64,000 bases of DNA from assembly GCA_020638455.1 (NCBI GenBank), contig JACKIK010000002.1:744001-808000 (forward strand), in the 5' to 3' direction. The translations under genes and the position numbers were made by a program. Origin of the DNA: Hyphomonas sp. GTDB taxonomy: Bacteria; Pseudomonadota; Alphaproteobacteria; Caulobacterales; Hyphomonadaceae. A model generated the notes under the pieces. The model had not been told where the DNA came from. It was given only the letters and a program-made list of their open reading frames with translations, and did not search any database. The stretch's first letter is position 1; every line of letters starts with the position of its first letter. Of the stretch, positions 25,572 to 34,403 are shown one piece after another.

Positions 25572-26751
25572 AGGTTGGCGTTTTCCGGCTTTGTCCGACT
25601 TGGCGACCTTCGTATCTGGGGGCACGCCGGACAAAGCAAAATCTGCTTTTTGGGATGGTGACATTCCGTGGGTGACAGTGTCTGACATGAAGTCACTAAG
25701 GCTAACGGAGGCCCAGCATAAACTGACACCAGCTGGCGCAGAACAAGTCAGAATAGTTCAAAAAGGCACTATTCTCGTATTGGTCCGAGGCATGGGGCTT
25801 TTCAAAGACCTGCCCGTCTTGCTCTGCGAGGAGCCCCTAACCTTTAATCAGGATATCAAAGGCCTTGTCCCAAACAATAGCGTCGATAGCGAGTTCCTGG
25901 CCTACGCACTCATTGCACGAAAATCAGAGATTCTCCGCCACGTAGACTCGGCGGGTCACGGCACCGGCCGCCTTGATACCGACCTATTAAAAGCTACTCC
26001 CATCCCGCTTCCCACACTCCCCGAGCAACGTCGTATCGCCGAAATCATCCGGGCTTGGGACGAAGCTATTGAAGCCACGCAGTCAATCATCGCTAAGCGA
26101 GAACGCCAATACAGAGGATTGAGAGAACAGTTAGTTGATTGGTTCTCGCCGGAACGACAGCCTTTGAGGAAGCTAGTCAAAGCTACCTCGCGACAAGTGG
26201 TCAAGCCAAACGAACCGTATCGCGCACTAAGCATCCGCAGCCATGGTAAAGGGACCTTCGAGCGGTTGGTGTCTGATCCGAGCTCTGTTGCAATGGAGCA
26301 CCTTTTTGTCGCTAAGGCGGGAGACCTGATCGTCAACATCACGTTTGCTTGGGAAGGCGCTGTTGCGCTTGTTCCGCCAAGGCATGATGGTGGACTCGTC
26401 TCGCATCGGTTCCCGACATTCGAACCGCGCCGCGCCAGAGTGAACCCTCGATATCTGAGGCATGCATTGCGTATGCCGCGTTTCAACTATTTGTTGGGTG
26501 TGGTCTCACCGGGAGGCGCGGGTCGCAACCGGGTTTTGAACAAGTCAGACTTCTTAGAACTGGATATCCCAACGCCGTCGCTGAAGGCTCAAGATCGAGT
26601 CGCCGAGATTCTCGACGAAGCCGAAAAAGCGATTGAAACAGAGCAGCTAAGTCTCAACGCCCTCCTGCGTCAGAAACGCGGACTCATGCAGAAGCTCCTC
26701 ACCGGCGAATGGCGCGTAAAGCCCGAAGTCGTGACGGCTATGTCGGGATGA
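25561..26751 (+). CDS. hsdS: Type I restriction specificity subunit (full length)
   Basis: 396 residues with two target-recognition domains. The first runs from LPEGWRFPALSDLATFVSGGTP to IPLPTLPEQRRIAEIIRAWDEAIEA and its conserved helix. The second runs from PLRKLVKATSR to LEKAIETEQL-type helix (EAEKAIETEQLSLNALLRQKRGLMQKLLTGEWRV). It sets the DNA sequence recognised by HsdM and HsdR. The start is TTG at 25561 with AAGGAG seven bases upstream; no ATG fits. Base composition is lower in GC than hsdM, as usual for recognition domains that are exchanged. Confidence 0.94.
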   Translation: MLPEGWRFPALSDLATFVSGGTPDKAKSAFWDGDIPWVTVSDMKSLRLTEAQHKLTPAGAEQVRIVQKGTILVLVRGMGLFKDLPVLLCEEPLTFNQDIKGLVPNNSVDSEFLAYALIARKSEILRHVDSAGHGTGRLDTDLLKATPIPLPTLPEQRRIAEIIRAWDEAIEATQSIIAKRERQYRGLREQLVDWFSPERQPLRKLVKATSRQVVKPNEPYRALSIRSHGKGTFERLVSDPSSVAMEHLFVAKAGDLIVNITFAWEGAVALVPPRHDGGLVSHRFPTFEPRRARVNPRYLRHALRMPRFNYLLGVVSPGGAGRNRVLNKSDFLELDIPTPSLKAQDRVAEILDEAEKAIETEQLSLNALLRQKRGLMQKLLTGEWRVKPEVVTAMSG

Positions 26752-28421
26752 AAAAGAACATCCATAAGCTCTCCATCCGCCTGCTAAAGGAGGACCTCAA
26801 TCCCGAGGATGGCCTCAGGGACGGCATTGCGTTGGAAGTCTGGCCAAACGTTGAGGGCGGGAAGATCGCCCTTGGTACGATGGGCGGCGGCGATCCCAAA
26901 TGGTCGAATTTTCTTGACCTTTCGAAGGAACAAAAATCGAAGGTCAAAAATCTGACCTCATTTGGACTGGTCTTTGTTCCGGTTTCAGGTCGTTGGTTTG
27001 CCGTGTCCTTCGGCATGGGGCACGTCAAGCTCGATCCATCCAAGTTCGTGCAAGACTTTGGCCTTAAGGTCGTTCTCAACGCGGTCGACCCGAAGCAGTT
27101 GAAGAGCGCGGACGTGCGAACGCCGGATGAAAACACACTCCAGCGGCGCAGCCAGACAAGCCGGGGGTCAGATCAGACGGCATTTTCCATCGATGTCGAG
27201 CGCGATATTGTGCGCGGCTTGGCAGGTACTCCAAAAGACGAAACCTTTGCTGTGCGCGTGGCAGGTACCGACTCTCTTTCCATGGACAGAAAGATGGATG
27301 TTGGCGACCTCGCGCAAGCGTGCGCCGACGCCTACGCCATGTATGCGAAGATCGATTATCAGAACGACTTCAAATGGATCGATCAGATCAAGCATGAGCG
27401 GGAAAAGGAAATCATCGAAAAGCTGGAAGACGCTCTGATTTCGGCAATCGACGCAGTCGTCAAAGGAGCGACAGTCGATAATCTGTTTCTTGCATTCCCG
27501 ATCATCTATGATCCGGAGAAGACGGCGTCGATCCTCTACAAAGGATTTCGTAGCAACCTGTTCTACCCGGACCTGAACTTTTTCAGCTATCTGGACGCGA
27601 TGAAGAAGCGGTCAAAGACCGAGTATACGCGTCACGACTTCGAGACGCACACTGTCCATGAAGTCGATGACCAAGGCAAGGATTGTGGCGGGCGCTGGAA
27701 GATTTCGGACTGCCTTGTTTTTGAAGTCGAGCTCGACGGAAAGACCTACGTCCTCTCTGCTGGTCGCTGGTACCGCATCGACGATGATCTCGCAAAGGAC
27801 GTCCAGGATTTCTTCGACAAGGCTCCGAGAGTGACATTGCCCGCTGCACAGGCAGGCGAAAACGAAGAAATTTGTAACGCCCGCCTCAAGAAAGACGAGC
27901 TTGACTATCTCTGCCTGGACCGAAAGTTGATCACACCCACTGGTGCATCATCGACAATCGAAGTCTGTGATTTTCTGACTAAGGATAAACGGCTTGTGCA
28001 TGTGAAGGACAAAACGTCCTCATCGCGTCTTAGCCACTTGTTCAGTCAGGGCACGGTTTCAGGTCGCGTGCTCGTTCTCGATGGGCCGGCAAGAGACAAG
28101 ATCAAGGAGAGAGTAAAGCAAGTTGAAGGAGAGACCGGGCAGACGGGATTCATGGGTGTTATCCCCGACGCAAGCACCAAGTTTCAGGCTTCGGATTTCA
28201 CTGTTGTGTTCGCGGTGCTGTCTGTCGGTGACAAACCGAAGCTGCCATTCTTCAGTCTCGTGACTTTTCGCCAAGCAGTTCGTGATCTTTCGGTGCCGGG
28301 TTTCAACTATGCATTTGCCTGGATCGAAAAGCCCGTCGCCGAACCCAAAAAGAAGGAAAAGTCAAAATCAGAGGGCGCAGATGAAGATGATGGCAATGAA
28401 TCAAACGAGACCACCGCATGA
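26748..28421 (+). CDS. DUF6119/TIGR04141 sporadically distributed protein
   Basis: 557 residues. The start MKKNIHKLSIRLLKEDL and the blocks LALGTMGGGDPKW-like (IALGTMGGGDPKWSNFLDL), SFGLVFVPVSGRWFAVSFG, TFAVRVAGTDSL and DCLVFEVELDGKTYVLSAGRWYRID match what I know as TIGR04141/DUF6119. Later comes VHVKDKTSSSRLSHLFSQG, which resembles a nuclease-like core (E...D...K pattern), though catalysis is not established. The C-terminal tail is highly charged (KKKEKSKSEGADEDDG). It lies inside the type I operon with four-base overlaps on both sides, so it is probably part of the defence unit. Molecular function unknown. Confidence 0.82.
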   Translation: MKKNIHKLSIRLLKEDLNPEDGLRDGIALEVWPNVEGGKIALGTMGGGDPKWSNFLDLSKEQKSKVKNLTSFGLVFVPVSGRWFAVSFGMGHVKLDPSKFVQDFGLKVVLNAVDPKQLKSADVRTPDENTLQRRSQTSRGSDQTAFSIDVERDIVRGLAGTPKDETFAVRVAGTDSLSMDRKMDVGDLAQACADAYAMYAKIDYQNDFKWIDQIKHEREKEIIEKLEDALISAIDAVVKGATVDNLFLAFPIIYDPEKTASILYKGFRSNLFYPDLNFFSYLDAMKKRSKTEYTRHDFETHTVHEVDDQGKDCGGRWKISDCLVFEVELDGKTYVLSAGRWYRIDDDLAKDVQDFFDKAPRVTLPAAQAGENEEICNARLKKDELDYLCLDRKLITPTGASSTIEVCDFLTKDKRLVHVKDKTSSSRLSHLFSQGTVSGRVLVLDGPARDKIKERVKQVEGETGQTGFMGVIPDASTKFQASDFTVVFAVLSVGDKPKLPFFSLVTFRQAVRDLSVPGFNYAFAWIEKPVAEPKKKEKSKSEGADEDDGNESNETTA

Positions 28422-31400
28422 CCTCCGAAGCCTTCAACCCCGCCGAAAAGCACCAGTCCCAGATCCCTGCCCTGCAGATGCTAATCGCGCTCGGTTACAC
28501 GCCGATGCCGGAATCCGAAATCATCCGCCAGCGCGGCGGCCGGCTACGCAACGTGGTGCTCGATGACATCCTCGTCGAGCAACTGCTGAAGCTCAACTCG
28601 TTCGAGTATCGCGGAAAGTCCTACCCGTTCGATCTGGAGGACGCGCATGACGCGATCCGCCGCCTCAAACCAACCCCCGACCGTGTAAAAGGCCTCAAGG
28701 CCACTAACCAGGATGTCTATGATACTCTGATCCTCGGCACCACGATCACCAAGACGATTGATGGCGATTCCAAGAGCTTCAGTTTCCGGTTCGTCGACTG
28801 GGAAAACCCAGCCAGCAACGCCTTCCACGTGGCTGCTGAGGTGGCTGTTGAACGCACAGGCAGCAGCGCCACCAAACGCTGCGATCTCGTGGCTTATGTG
28901 AACGGCATTCCCTTCATCGTGATCGAGAACAAGCGCCCGACCGAGGGACTCAAGAAGGCCGGCAGCCAGCTCATCGGCTACCAGAGTGAAGACGGCATCC
29001 CCCAGCTCTTCCATTTTGCGCAGCTGTTAATCGTGGCGAACCGCAATGAGGCGCTCTATGCTACTGTCGGTACACCGCGGAAATTCTGGCACGCTTGGCG
29101 CGACGAAGGCGACACAGAAGAAGAGGTTGCGCGCGCAGCTAACCGCACCTTGACAAACCAAGAATCTGAGATGGTGTTCTCAGGCTCCTTTGCGTCTGCC
29201 CGCCGCTTCTTCAAAGACCTGCAAGCTGGCGGTGCACGCGCTGTCACGGAGCAGGACCGGACGATCCACGCCCTCTGCCGTCCAGAGCGGCTGCTCGATC
29301 TTGTTCGCCGCTTCACCGTTTTCGATGGCGGCGTTCGAAAGATCGCGCGCCATCAGCAATTCTTCGGCATCAAGCTGGCCGTGGAACGCGTGAAGCAGTT
29401 CGACATGGCGCGTACCCGAAAGGGCGGTGTGATCTGGCACACGCAAGGCTCAGGCAAATCCCTCACAATGGTTATGCTCGGCCGGGCACTGGCGCTCGAC
29501 AAGGCGATCCCCAATCCGCGCATCATCATCGTCACGGACCGGGACGACCTCGACAAGCAGATCAAGGGCACATTCAAGTCCTGCGACATGGATCCGGTCC
29601 GCGCGACCAGCGGCTCTCACCTGCTTTCGATGATCCGGGCCAAGACGCCGCTAGTCACCACCCTGATCAACAAGTTCGACACCGCGCTGCGCAGCGGCGA
29701 AACCCCGGACGAAGATCCCAATATCTTCGTCCTGATCGATGAAAGCCACCGCTCCCAGACGGGCACACACGGGGGATACGGGCAGCTGGCCGTCAAGATG
29801 CGGCGGCTCCTGCCAAGGGCCTGCTATCTCGGTTTCACCGGCACCCCGCTGCTCAAGAATGACAAGCGCAACACGTTCACGACCTTTGGCGGGCTGATCC
29901 ATCACTACAAGATTGACGAGGCGGTGGCAGACGGTGCGGTCGTGCCGCTGCTCTATGAAGGCAGGCTCGTCGACCAGCAGATTACCGGGGGTGTGATCGA
30001 TGCCTGGTTCGACAAGATTTCAGAGGGACTGACAGACGAGCAGAAAGCCGACCTGAAACGAAAATTCTCGCGTATGGACGCGCTCTCGAAAACAGGACAG
30101 GCGATCCGTGCTAAGGCCTTCGATATTTCCGAGCATTACCGTCAGCATTGGCAAGATACCGGCTTCAAGGCCCAGCTGGTGGCGCCGTCGAAGGCGGCTG
30201 CGGTCCGGTTCAAGGAAGTACTCGATGAAATCGGGCACGTTACCAGCGAGATCATCATGTCGCCGCCCGACGAGAACGAGGGCAATGATGATGTCGATTC
30301 AGAATCGAAAGATCTCGTCCGCCGCTTCTGGGCGAAGATGATGGCGGGGTACAAGACCGAGGAGGTTTATAACCGCGAGATCATCGACAATTTCAAAGGC
30401 TCAGGTGAGCCGGAAATTCTAATTGTCGTTTCCAAACTGCTCACCGGTTTCGACGCTCCGAGAAACACCGTCCTTTACGTCTGCAAGCCGCTGCGCGAGC
30501 ATAACCTCCTGCAGGCGATTGCACGGGTGAACCGCCTGTTTGAAGACGGAGGCACCGAGAAACAGTTCGGTTTCATCATCGACTATGAGGGGCTGCTCGG
30601 CGAACTCGACAGGGCGCTCACGACCTACACGGCCTTTGCAGGTTTTGAAGACAGTGACCTCATCGGCACCGTGCACGATGTCAAAGAAGAGATCCGGCGG
30701 CTCTCCCAGCTGCATGATCAGCTCTGGGACCTGTTCAAGCCCGTGCTCAACAAGAAGGACATGGAAGCCTTCGAACAGTTCCTGGGTGATGAAGCGATCC
30801 GCCAGGAATTCTATGAACGGTTCCGCACGTTCGGGCGTTGCCTCCACATCGCGATGTCATCCGACAAGGCGCTTGATGTGTTTGCGCCGGAAACGCTCGA
30901 GAAGATGAAGCAGGACTGGAAGCGCTTTTCGGAGCTGAGGCGCTCCGTTCAGCTACGATATCAAGAAACAGTCGACGTCAAAGAGTTCGAACCGAAGATT
31001 CAGAAACTCCTCGACGATCACGTCATCGCCATGCCGGCGCAGATCATCATCGAGATGGTCAATATCAATGATCCCAAGGCCCTGCAGGCGGTCGTAGAAG
31101 ATGCCGGCATCACCGATGCGTCAAAAGCCGACCGCATTGCCAGCGCGACGCGCCGCACACTGACCGAGCGCATGGATGAGGATCCAAGTTTCTACGCTAA
31201 GTTCTCCGCCTTGCTCGAAGAGACGATCCGAGATTATCGATCGAGGCGCCTTTCCGAGCGCGACTATCTGAACAGTGTCGTAGAACTCGCGCAAAAGGTT
31301 GCGTCCAAGGACCGCGGCCGGCGCGTGCCTGAAGTGTTGAAAGGTAATGATGATGGTCAGGCCTTCTTCGGTCTCATCGAGACGAAGATGGTAACAAAGA

Positions 31401-31645
31401 CTGGCGCCCCGCTCGATGAGCGGGAAACGGCGATGGTAGCGCTCAGGCTGATCGAGATCGTCAAGGCGCATCACATCGTCGATATCTGGTCTAATGAAGT
31501 TGCACAGAACGTACTGCGCAATGCGATTGATGATTATTTCTTCGATGTCCTCAGAGATCAGAAAGGCGTCGTCCTATCCGTTGAGGATCTCGACACGCTG
31601 GAACTCGATCTGATGAAACTTGCGCGGGCGCGGTTTCCGGGATGA
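28418..31645 (+). CDS. hsdR: Type I restriction endonuclease/translocase subunit
   Basis: 1075 residues, full length. The nuclease domain carries CDLVAYVNGIPFIVIENKRP (D...E-x-K). The SF2 motor shows VIWHTQGSGKSLTMVML (Walker A), IIIVTDRDDLD, FVLIDESHRSQTG (DExH-like) and YLGFTGTPLL. The long helical C-terminus is expected to contact the methylase core. It translocates DNA with ATP and cuts unmodified DNA away from the site. ATGA overlaps on both sides tie its expression to DUF6119 and the metallopeptidase. Confidence 0.97.
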   Translation: MTSEAFNPAEKHQSQIPALQMLIALGYTPMPESEIIRQRGGRLRNVVLDDILVEQLLKLNSFEYRGKSYPFDLEDAHDAIRRLKPTPDRVKGLKATNQDVYDTLILGTTITKTIDGDSKSFSFRFVDWENPASNAFHVAAEVAVERTGSSATKRCDLVAYVNGIPFIVIENKRPTEGLKKAGSQLIGYQSEDGIPQLFHFAQLLIVANRNEALYATVGTPRKFWHAWRDEGDTEEEVARAANRTLTNQESEMVFSGSFASARRFFKDLQAGGARAVTEQDRTIHALCRPERLLDLVRRFTVFDGGVRKIARHQQFFGIKLAVERVKQFDMARTRKGGVIWHTQGSGKSLTMVMLGRALALDKAIPNPRIIIVTDRDDLDKQIKGTFKSCDMDPVRATSGSHLLSMIRAKTPLVTTLINKFDTALRSGETPDEDPNIFVLIDESHRSQTGTHGGYGQLAVKMRRLLPRACYLGFTGTPLLKNDKRNTFTTFGGLIHHYKIDEAVADGAVVPLLYEGRLVDQQITGGVIDAWFDKISEGLTDEQKADLKRKFSRMDALSKTGQAIRAKAFDISEHYRQHWQDTGFKAQLVAPSKAAAVRFKEVLDEIGHVTSEIIMSPPDENEGNDDVDSESKDLVRRFWAKMMAGYKTEEVYNREIIDNFKGSGEPEILIVVSKLLTGFDAPRNTVLYVCKPLREHNLLQAIARVNRLFEDGGTEKQFGFIIDYEGLLGELDRALTTYTAFAGFEDSDLIGTVHDVKEEIRRLSQLHDQLWDLFKPVLNKKDMEAFEQFLGDEAIRQEFYERFRTFGRCLHIAMSSDKALDVFAPETLEKMKQDWKRFSELRRSVQLRYQETVDVKEFEPKIQKLLDDHVIAMPAQIIIEMVNINDPKALQAVVEDAGITDASKADRIASATRRTLTERMDEDPSFYAKFSALLEETIRDYRSRRLSERDYLNSVVELAQKVASKDRGRRVPEVLKGNDDGQAFFGLIETKMVTKTGAPLDERETAMVALRLIEIVKAHHIVDIWSNEVAQNVLRNAIDDYFFDVLRDQKGVVLSVEDLDTLELDLMKLARARFPG

Positions 31646-32358
31646 AGGCTGAACGTCGGCAGATCGACTACGGCTCAATCAAGATTGCTTTCACCGTTTA
31701 CCGGCGGGAGCGAACAACACTTGAAATCGCCGTTGAGCCGGACTTGAGCGTCACTGTTGCGGCGCCTCAGGGCGCAGACTGGGGCGCGATAGATACGAAA
31801 GTGCGAAAGCGCGCGGCCTGGATCCTGAAACAGCAGGCCTTCTTTCGCCAGTTTCTGCCGCGAACGCCTGAGCGCCAGTTCGTGGCCGGCGCCACTCATC
31901 GCTACCTTGGTCGGCAATACCGGCTCAAGGTTCGTGCAGGTCTGATCGACCGTGTGAGGCTCTTTCGCGGTTTCATAGATATCGAAACACTCCGCCCCAA
32001 GACGGATGCGCATACACGCAGTCTCGTGGAAGATTGGTACCGGGTCCGTGCAAAGCTGAAATTTCAGGAGCGTATCGCGGTCTGCCAGGAACGTTTTGCA
32101 GCACCGGCCAAGGTTTCACCGGAAGGCATTGTTATTCGAAAGCTCAGCCACCGCTGGGGCTCGATGTCACCCGCTGGCAGGCTGATCTTGAACACCAGGC
32201 TCATCGAAGCGCCGGTTGATGCAATCGACTATGTCATCACACACGAGCTCTGCCACAGGCTTCATCCTCATCATGGCAAGGCATTCTTCAAGACCCTGAC
32301 CGCTGTCATGCCTGATTGGGAACGCCGGAAGGTGCAGCTCGAACGCCTGATGGCTTAG
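31642..32358 (+). CDS. YgjP/DUF45-like zinc metallopeptidase (M48 type)
   Basis: 238 residues. The zinc motif is THELCHRLHPHHGKAFF (H-E-x-x-H with a third His), preceded by LSHRWGSMSPAGRLILNTRLIEAP, which is the YgjP/DUF45 signature. No signal peptide, so it is cytosolic. It overlaps hsdR by four bases. Such genes are often next to hsdR; a possible job is regulated proteolysis of a restriction subunit, by analogy with ClpXP control of HsdR, but this is inference. Confidence 0.9.
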   Translation: MKAERRQIDYGSIKIAFTVYRRERTTLEIAVEPDLSVTVAAPQGADWGAIDTKVRKRAAWILKQQAFFRQFLPRTPERQFVAGATHRYLGRQYRLKVRAGLIDRVRLFRGFIDIETLRPKTDAHTRSLVEDWYRVRAKLKFQERIAVCQERFAAPAKVSPEGIVIRKLSHRWGSMSPAGRLILNTRLIEAPVDAIDYVITHELCHRLHPHHGKAFFKTLTAVMPDWERRKVQLERLMA

Positions 32359-32368
32359 ACCGTCGAAG

Positions 32369-33541
32369 TCAAAGTGGTTCGGTGCCAGCATCGAGCAATG
32401 ACAGATACCGTCGGTAGACGAACACCCGCCCCCGCGCCTTGCCGGTGATCTCTTCAACAATACCTAACGCCTGCAGGCGCTCAAGCGCTGCCGTCGCCGT
32501 CGGGAACGTAACACCGGACAGGTCGGCGGCCGTGCTGATCGTCAGGAGAGGGCGCTTCTGCAGGATCGCATGCAACGCCTGCGCCGCCGGCGCCCCGCGG
32601 CCAAGCCCCGCGATCCTCGAGGCATCTTCGGCGAAGATTGCAGAGATCGACCGCGCCGCTTCATGCGCCTGGCGAGCCACATCCCGCACGCCGGTGAGGA
32701 AGAATTCAAGCCAGGTTTCCCAGCGGCCGTGCTCCCTCACTTCCTGAAGCAGTGTGTAGTAAGTCGCCCGGTGCGATTTGAGGTAGAGGCTCAGATAGAG
32801 GAGCGGCTCGTCGAGGATCCCCTGCTCACAGAGGTACAAAGTGATCAGCAGGCGACCGAGCCTGCCATTGCCATCCAGGAACGGGTGGATCGTTTCGAAC
32901 TGCACATGCGCGAGGCCCGCCTTGATGAGAGGCGGCAGGCCGGAGTCCGTCTCGTGCAGGAAGGCCTCAAGATTGCTCATGAGATCCAGCACGTGCTGGG
33001 GCGGCGGCGGCACGAACAACGCATTGCCGGGCCGTGTGCCGCCGATCCAGTTCTGTGAGCGGCGGAACTCGCCCGGCTGCTTCGTACTTCCCCTGCCGGA
33101 GGACAGGAGAATGCCATGCATTTCCTTCAGCAGGCGGAGCGAAAGCGGGAACCCTCCGCGGATACGGTCCAGGGCATGCGTCAGGGCGGCAACATAGGTC
33201 GAGACTTCCTCGACATCGTCGAGCGGGACGCCGGGCGCGGCCTCATCTTCGTAGAGGAGCAGGTCCGATAGCGAAGACTGGGTCCCCTCGATCTGAGACG
33301 AGAGCAGCGCTTCCTTGCGCACGTACATGTAGAGGAACAATGAGGTGTCCGGCGCCACGCTGCGAACGCCGTCCAGTCGGCCGAGCGCCAGCATGGCCTC
33401 GCTGGCGAGCAAGGACAGTCCGGTCATGTCGATCGGGGGCCGGGGCGGCAGGTCTGGCGGCAGGAAGGCGCGCACGGTTTCGCCAGTGACAGTACTCGTC
33501 ACCCATTTGCCTGTCCGGCCGGAATCCTGCGGAGCTGCCAT
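32369..33541 (-). CDS. Fic-family AMPylase with C-terminal winged helix
   Basis: 390 residues. Active-site loop HPFLDGNGRLGR (about residue 220). An N-terminal SSQIEGTQSSLSDLL matches the inhibitory helix motif (S/T-x-x-x-E-G), so self-inhibition is expected. The C-terminus holds a winged helix (ISTAADLSGVTFPTATAALERLQALGIVEEITG). Fic enzymes transfer AMP to a hydroxyl group on a target protein; the target is not known. The ATG at 33541 is preceded by AAAGGACG. It is convergent with the restriction operon, 10 bases from its end, and has a tandem operator upstream. Confidence 0.94.
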   Translation of the reverse strand: MAAPQDSGRTGKWVTSTVTGETVRAFLPPDLPPRPPIDMTGLSLLASEAMLALGRLDGVRSVAPDTSLFLYMYVRKEALLSSQIEGTQSSLSDLLLYEDEAAPGVPLDDVEEVSTYVAALTHALDRIRGGFPLSLRLLKEMHGILLSSGRGSTKQPGEFRRSQNWIGGTRPGNALFVPPPPQHVLDLMSNLEAFLHETDSGLPPLIKAGLAHVQFETIHPFLDGNGRLGRLLITLYLCEQGILDEPLLYLSLYLKSHRATYYTLLQEVREHGRWETWLEFFLTGVRDVARQAHEAARSISAIFAEDASRIAGLGRGAPAAQALHAILQKRPLLTISTAADLSGVTFPTATAALERLQALGIVEEITGKARGRVFVYRRYLSLLDAGTEPL

Positions 33542-33548
33542 GGTACGT

Positions 33549-33619
33549 CCTTTAATAGCGCTCAATCGTTATTAAAGGATAACTCGATACACTTTAATAG
33601 CCGCTTAGGCAATTAAAGG
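33549..33619 (-). promoter_or_regulatory. Tandem CCTTTAATA dyads in the fic promoter
   Basis: Two dyads: CCTTTAATA (33549-33557) with TATTAAAGG (33570-33578), and CTTTAATA (33592-33599) with ATTAAAGG (33612-33619). Corresponding left arms are 42 bp apart, four helical turns. The fic protein has its own winged-helix domain, so autoregulation is plausible. Confidence 0.6.
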
Positions 33620-33758
33620 CTGGCGCCTTGTCCGGAAACGAAAAATCGCCGGATTCAGCCCCTAACTGTCACGCTGGACGCAATCTTGTCTCAGGCAACC
33701 CCGCCACCCTCTAAACGACTCGCGCGCCCGGCCCGAATCTTCCCATGACTGCCCTGTT

Positions 33759-34166
33759 ATGGCGCTGCACATCCGAGATTTCCGTCAAAGCGACAAGGCA
33801 GAGCTATCCAGGCTCTGCGAGACCGGTCGATTGATCGGCGTCCTGCCCCAACACGCCGACGGTGTCCGCATCCTTTCAGGCTTGCGCGAGGACCGTCTTG
33901 CGGCAGCTATCTGGTTCAAGCTTGAAGCCCAGACCGGCATTGTCGACGCCATTGCTCTGGCCAACAGCGACCTCTGGAAATCCGACGTCCAGGAACTCAT
34001 AGCAGAAGCGAGCCTCTGGCTGACGTCACGCGGCGCGGTCCGCATCGAACTGAAGGCCATTCCGGATGACAGAGGGCTGCTGGCCGGACTCCGGGACATG
34101 CACTTCAAAACTGACGAACGGACCGGAACGATGCACCGGTTCATACCCGCCCGCAGTGCCGCCTGA
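33759..34166 (+). CDS. GNAT-like N-acetyltransferase domain protein
   Basis: 135 residues starting MALHIRDFRQSDKAELSRLCETG, which is the typical first strand and helix of a GNAT fold. A central SGLREDRLAAAIWFKLE and the late VRIELKAIPDDRGLLAGLRDMHF are consistent with strands 4-7. The acetyl-CoA loop is not clearly conserved. No strong ribosome site. Stands alone between fic and the DUF2285 gene. Substrate unknown. Confidence 0.65.
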   Translation: MALHIRDFRQSDKAELSRLCETGRLIGVLPQHADGVRILSGLREDRLAAAIWFKLEAQTGIVDAIALANSDLWKSDVQELIAEASLWLTSRGAVRIELKAIPDDRGLLAGLRDMHFKTDERTGTMHRFIPARSAA

Positions 34167-34403
34167 ACAGGATACTCAATCGAGCGCTCGCGACCCCTCT
34201 GGCCGCAGTCACCTCGGACACTCTCGATCCACAAGACACCTGCGGACAGTGGGAAGCGCGCGGCGGCCGGTCCGCCGGCGAGTCCCAGCATCAGGCCTGA
34301 GAACAGATAACCGGACCCTTAGTGAGCCTCGCCGGGCCGGCCGTCAGGCCGAACAGACCCGCGCGCCTCGCGCGGGCGGACCGCAAAACAGACCTGAGGC
34401 CTG

